This document shows positions 5,633 to 7,983 of a stretch of DNA of 7,983 nucleotides, piece by piece (within the stretch, counting starts at the first letter, position 1; each line of letters starts with the position of its first letter). This DNA comes from Conexivisphaera sp046536535 (GTDB lineage: Archaea > Thermoproteota > Nitrososphaeria > Conexivisphaerales > Conexivisphaeraceae), in assembly GCA_046536535.1 (NCBI GenBank), contig JAWDMO010000061.1, positions 1 through 7,983 of the forward strand, read 5' to 3'. The notes under the pieces were generated by a model that worked only from the letters and a program-made list of their open reading frames with translations, did not search any database and was not told where the DNA came from. A program made the position numbers and the translations under genes.

Positions 5633-6222
5633 TCTCGCTGCTGGAGGACGGCAGGAAACTCCTGGACGGGGACGGCGTGGCCATAATCAGCGCCGATTAT
5701 GTGGAGCCATGGCCGACGGAGGTGCTCGACGAACTCAGGGAGCTCGCGGCGGGCCCTGTCATGCGTTCCTGCTTGATCGTCGGTGCGCACATAGGCGAGC
5801 CGGTCATAGCGCTCGCCGGCATGTGCGGGGATGTACGCACATATGAGCCGAATCCCGCGAATTGCTACCTACTCATGGAGAACCTAGAGTTAAACGGCGT
5901 GAGGGCCACCGTGAGGTGCGAGGCGGTATCCAGCGCCGACGGAAGGTACGCGATGCACATAGACGGATCCGATGTGAGGGTCGAGAGGGTAGGCGCGAAC
6001 AGGGTCCTGAACGGGAGGATTGATCTGGCGATGCTCGCGTGCCCCGAGTGCGATGAGGCGGCCTCCAGCCTCGGCTGCGAGGCCCTGTCGCTCGTCGGGC
6101 GCTACATATTCCGCACCGGCTCCCGCCTGGGCAACAGGCTCGAATCATGTGGCTTTCAAATACGGAAGGCGTCGATGGAATCGCTGGCAGTGGGTCCCCG
6201 GGCTACGTTTAAACGGCGGTGA
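5620..6222 (+). CDS. Divergent FkbM-like SAM-dependent methyltransferase
   Basis: 200-residue predicted cytosolic protein with the SAM-binding core of FkbM-type methyltransferases. The glycine motif LIVGAHIGEP is at 52-61, and TYEPNPANCYLLMENLELNG at 74-93 corresponds to the usual EPnPxNxxxLxxNxxlNg block. CEAVSSADG at 100-108 matches the usual valxdxdG segment. Departures from the family are clear. The residue before VGA, normally an acidic D of motif I, is I. The strand that normally reads D-x-x-K-x-D-x-E-G is here RIDLAMLACPECDE (133-146), so the characteristic lysine/EG pair is missing. The C-terminus is also short. It may be a methyltransferase with altered chemistry or a non-catalytic relative. 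ATG 5620 is chosen because GGAGG (5607-5611) lies 8 bases before it; an in-frame ATG at 5587 would add 11 residues. Confidence 0.7.
   Translation: MWRVVSLLEDGRKLLDGDGVAIISADYVEPWPTEVLDELRELAAGPVMRSCLIVGAHIGEPVIALAGMCGDVRTYEPNPANCYLLMENLELNGVRATVRCEAVSSADGRYAMHIDGSDVRVERVGANRVLNGRIDLAMLACPECDEAASSLGCEALSLVGRYIFRTGSRLGNRLESCGFQIRKASMESLAVGPRATFKRR
6205..6215 (+). promoter_or_regulatory. TATA-like element for the 108-residue gene and hjc
   Basis: CGTTTAAACGG lies inside the 3' end of the methyltransferase gene, with TTTAAA centred 27-28 bases before GTG 6238. This supports a leaderless transcript starting at that GTG. The core extends to a 10-base palindrome, CGTTTAAACG. Confidence 0.5.
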
Positions 6223-6237
6223 TGTCGGATTCACCGC

Positions 6238-6564
6238 GTGAATATCGAGGACTGGCTCCGGGAATTCCTCTCCCCCCGGATGTCCGAGGCGGCCGTGGAT
6301 AGGGTGATCTCGCGCGTCCCGGGACATCTATTGAGAGGTGATCCATCCGCGCTGTCGATCAATGCGTCGGATTACGAGAGCATGGAGGGAATGCGGCTCC
6401 TGGTGTCCGAGCTGGGCAGGTCGCTGCTGGAGGAGGGGGAGGCTGGCTCAGCGGCGCTCTCGGAGATCCTGAGGTGGATGGAATCGGGCGGGGAGTCCCG
6501 CGCGATGATCGCCCGGTGGTACCGGATGACGCTCAAGATGGGGAGAGGGCTTGAGATCAAATGA
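6238..6564 (+). CDS. Hypothetical protein of 108 residues, upstream of and overlapping hjc
   Basis: I do not recognise this protein. It has 108 residues, no signal peptide or membrane segment, one tryptophan near the N-terminus (EDWLREFL), and appears almost wholly helical. Likely helices are at about 2-12, 16-27, 44-66, 71-82 and 86-102. The charge pattern is acidic in the middle (LLEEGEAG at 63-70) and basic at the end (SRAMIARWYRMTLKMGRG). GTG 6238 is chosen because a TATA-like site sits 27 bases upstream and the gene begins 15 bases after the methyltransferase stop. Its last 14 bases overlap the start of hjc, so the two are almost certainly co-transcribed and possibly translationally coupled. 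That context suggests, but does not show, a role in recombination or replication repair. Small helical subunits of DNA-binding complexes are a reasonable comparison. Confidence 0.75.
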   Translation: MNIEDWLREFLSPRMSEAAVDRVISRVPGHLLRGDPSALSINASDYESMEGMRLLVSELGRSLLEEGEAGSAALSEILRWMESGGESRAMIARWYRMTLKMGRGLEIK

Positions 6565-6952
6565 GTCAAAGTCCAGGCGGCGCGGCCTGGATAAGGAGCG
6601 GGATCTGGCCCGCAAGCTCTGGGCTCTGGGATTCGCATCCATGAGGGCCCCCGCCAGCGGCGCTAGGGTCAAGCGCATAGTTCAACCGGACGTTATAGCC
6701 GCAAGGGACGGCACGGTGCTGGCGTTCGAGGTCAAGGCGAGGAGTGAGATCCCGATCTACGTGGATGCGGACCAGGTGGAGAAGCTCGCCGAATGGGCGA
6801 GGCGCGCGGGCGCGCGCCCGTTCTTCGCCATCTACTACGGGAGGGAGTGGCGGTTCGTGCCGCTGGACGGTGCATCCCGCGTCGGCCGCACCTACAGGAT
6901 AGACGGCCGCGGTCTCTCAGATGCGTTGAGCATCGACGAGCTCACGGCCTGA
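6551..6952 (+). CDS. hjc: Archaeal Holliday junction resolvase Hjc
   Basis: 133-residue nuclease of the archaeal Hjc family (restriction-endonuclease-like fold). Hjc acts as a homodimer and cuts four-way DNA junctions symmetrically during recombination and repair of stalled forks. Landmarks: KERDLARKLWALGF at 15-28 with the conserved glutamate E16; R32 and the APASGAR segment with S36; PDVIA at 46-50 with metal ligand D47; FEVK at 59-62 with E60 and K62; and IYVDADQVEKLAEWA at about 69-83, the dimer and substrate-contact region. All catalytic residues are present and the length is normal. The start is TTG 6551, inside the 3' end of the preceding gene, with GGGGAG at 6540-6545 as a plausible ribosome binding site; no ATG lies in frame before E16. 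The 3' end overlaps the convergent adenosyltransferase gene by 11 bases. Confidence 0.93.
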   Translation: MRSNESKSRRRGLDKERDLARKLWALGFASMRAPASGARVKRIVQPDVIAARDGTVLAFEVKARSEIPIYVDADQVEKLAEWARRAGARPFFAIYYGREWRFVPLDGASRVGRTYRIDGRGLSDALSIDELTA

Positions 6953-7478
6953 AGACGTCCTCCGATCTCCCCATCCTCCTGTTCACGTGGACCGCGAGCG
7001 CGAAGAGCGCGCTGCTTGCCCTGTTGACCGCCGTGAGCGCCACCGGCTGGTCGACGCCCTCCTCGCGCGCCACCCTCACCATGATGCGCTCCAGCCTCCT
7101 GGTGATGGCCCTGGCCACGTGGAGCGCCGCCGCCGCCGGATGACCGGATGGCACAACGAAGAGCTCCACGTCCTCCATCCTCGCGTCCGTTACCTCCTCC
7201 ATCCACCTCACGTCATCCCGGGAAATAAGCTCCCTCCTCCCACGTGTCTCGAACGCCGTGACCGCGGCGAACAGAGTCCTCTGCAGCCTCGAGAGGTCGC
7301 AGTCTATATCCCTCAGCTCGGGCGGCAGCAGTGACCTCGCTAGGCCTATCGCGGATACAGCCTCGTCGAGCGCCCCCGAGAGCTCCACCGATGGATGGTC
7401 CTTGCTCACCCTGCCGCCCATCAGGGGGCTGTACGTGGTCCCATCGTCCCCTGTACCCGTGTATGCCCTGAACCGCAC
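6942..7478 (-). CDS. PduO-type ATP:cob(I)alamin adenosyltransferase
   Basis: 178-residue cytosolic enzyme that transfers the adenosyl group of ATP to cob(I)alamin, making coenzyme B12; it works as a homotrimer. Family motifs: YTGTGDDGTT at 6-15 (ATP-binding loop near the N-terminus); VELSGALDEAVSAIGLAR at 31-48; FVVPSGHPAAAALHVAR followed by RRLER (107-131), which contributes ATP- and corrin-binding residues; and VNRASSALFALA at 151-162, where the family usually reads NRLSD, so the aspartate is serine here. GTG 7478 is chosen because a TATA-like element on the minus strand lies 27 bases upstream; GTG 7484 is an alternative. Longer versions reaching 7550 would place the TATA box inside the gene and add residues without family similarity. 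No cobalamin-dependent enzyme is in the window. It is convergent with hjc. Confidence 0.9.
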   Translation of the reverse strand: MRFRAYTGTGDDGTTYSPLMGGRVSKDHPSVELSGALDEAVSAIGLARSLLPPELRDIDCDLSRLQRTLFAAVTAFETRGRRELISRDDVRWMEEVTDARMEDVELFVVPSGHPAAAALHVARAITRRLERIMVRVAREEGVDQPVALTAVNRASSALFALAVHVNRRMGRSEDVFRP

Positions 7479-7500
7479 ATGCACACGCCGGCTCCCGAGG

Positions 7501-7510
7501 GATAAAAACA
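7501..7510 (-). promoter_or_regulatory. TATA-like element for the adenosyltransferase
   Basis: On the minus strand TGTTTTTATC is centred about 27 bases before GTG 7478, matching the leaderless archaeal layout and supporting the short form of the protein. Confidence 0.5.
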
Positions 7511-7849
7511 TGAGCGGCGAAGGTCTTTGTGTGCTGGAAGCTGAATCCATTCGCGCGCACTACGGGACTGTCCCCGTGGCGCCATTGACCCTCTCAATCA
7601 TGGTCCCGGTTCATCATCTAAATGAACAACGTAGCATACGATAACCCGATCTCTCATCGAAACGTTGCGGCCGGCGCCGAGAAGCTTCTTCCCCGCGATC
7701 ACGTTCAGCGATGGTACATAGCTATTCAAACATATATACATGAATAACGAGTAACAGCTGTAAACGGCATCGGGGCGCGTAGGTGGCGGGGCTCGCCGAG
7801 GCGTTCCGGGCAGTTCAATACCGATCATGTATGTCGGTTTTGCAGAAAA
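7511..7849. other. Intergenic region between two outward-reading promoters
   Basis: This region has no convincing gene. It holds a symmetric TATA-like CATATATACATG at 7731-7742 that could serve either strand. On the minus strand a 34-codon frame from GTG 7702 to 7598 follows this element at roughly the right distance, but its translation is unlike anything I know. The region is richer in A and T than the surrounding genes, as expected for promoter DNA. A short inverted repeat, GTTTT-GCAG-AAAAC, lies at 7837-7850 directly before the next TATA box. Confidence 0.45.
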
Positions 7850-7860
7850 CTTAATATAAC
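7846..7860 (+). promoter_or_regulatory. TATA box and BRE for the gene starting at 7878
   Basis: AAAACTTAATATAAC combines a purine-rich BRE-like stretch with a strong TATA core (TTAATATA, 7851-7858) centred about 24 bases before ATG 7878. It is the best archaeal promoter match in the window. Confidence 0.6.
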
Positions 7861-7877
7861 GCCGTTATTTCCGCGTC

Positions 7878-7983
7878 ATGAAAATGGCTCTGTTTATAGA
7901 CAACCTGACGACCATGCTATATGTGTTAACAGCAGCCGACGTCTACATCGCATACGTACTGGCAAAGGGCAGGGGGATGGGCC
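7878..7983 (+). CDS. N-terminal fragment of a probable membrane protein (3' end outside window)
   Basis: Only the first 35 residues are visible. After a short start (MKMALFIDN), residues about 10-29 are mainly hydrophobic (LTTMLYVLTAADVYIAYVLA), followed by a positively charged turn (KGRG). This fits a first transmembrane segment with its basic end on the cytosolic side, or a signal anchor. A single aspartate sits mid-segment. A strong TATA box lies at leaderless distance before the ATG, and there is no competing start. The family cannot be told from this fragment. Confidence 0.6.
   Translation, partial: MKMALFIDNLTTMLYVLTAADVYIAYVLAKGRGMG

Noticed and set aside
5257..5790. 177-codon minus-strand open frame across the methyltransferase promoter and 5' end
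   Set aside because: It overlaps the methyltransferase coding region, its translation resembles no family I know, and no TATA-like site at leaderless distance from its start at 5790 was found.
7598..7828. 76-codon minus-strand frame in the last intergenic region
   Set aside because: A TATA-like element lies within it and the N-terminal part is proline/arginine rich. Only a shorter form from GTG 7702 is conceivable, and it is reported only as a low-confidence possibility.
1..7983. CRISPR array, tRNA, rRNA, or defence/toxin-antitoxin system
   Set aside because: No regularly spaced repeats, no cloverleaf-type sequence and no defence-family motifs were seen on either strand by eye; short RNA genes could still be missed without a covariance search.

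Overview
The window looks like a chromosomal segment of a GC-rich, probably thermophilic archaeon, most likely in the Thermoproteota/TACK group. The reasons are: an archaeal-type Holliday junction resolvase (Hjc); a ROK sugar kinase with the archaeal GHWEA variant of the zinc motif; a 6-phospho-3-hexuloisomerase-like protein; heavy use of AGG and ATA codons; and TATA-like elements about 25-28 bases upstream of start codons at most genes, the layout of leaderless archaeal transcripts. Genus cannot be fixed from the sequence alone. No tRNA, rRNA or CRISPR array was seen.

Layout. 1-541: 3' part of a radical SAM/SPASM gene (+), entering from the left edge. 543-849: degraded C-terminal tail and right-end hairpin of an IS605/IS1341-type (TnpB) element on the minus strand, whose outer edge abuts or supplies the radical SAM stop codon. 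877-2028 (-): iron-type alcohol dehydrogenase, divergent from 2188-3327 (+), a tandem two-SIS-domain protein that looks like two fused 6-phospho-3-hexuloisomerase units. 3417-3815 (+): MIP18/SufT-type iron-sulfur assembly factor. 3911-4852 (+): ROK hexokinase with an inverted repeat lying exactly over its TATA box. 4853-5430: gene-poor stretch. 5471-5632 and 5620-6222 (+): a possible 53-residue protein overlapping the start of a divergent FkbM-like methyltransferase. 6238-6564 and 6551-6952 (+): an uncharacterised 108-residue protein overlapping hjc. 6942-7478 (-): PduO-type cobalamin adenosyltransferase, convergent with hjc and overlapping it by 11 bases. 7479-7877: mostly intergenic with two TATA-like sites. 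7878 to the right edge: start of a probable membrane protein.

Working together. The SIS protein, the ROK kinase and perhaps the dehydrogenase point to sugar and sugar-phosphate metabolism (phosphorylation of hexose, hexulose-phosphate isomerisation), but each has its own promoter, so this is a neighbourhood rather than one operon. The 108-residue protein and Hjc form the clearest two-gene transcription unit. I found no complete new multi-gene system. The most distinctive items are the tandem PHI-like protein, the operator-like repeat at the kinase promoter, the hjc-linked unknown, the active-site-altered methyltransferase with an overlapping small ORF, and the transposon remnant fused to the end of the radical SAM gene.
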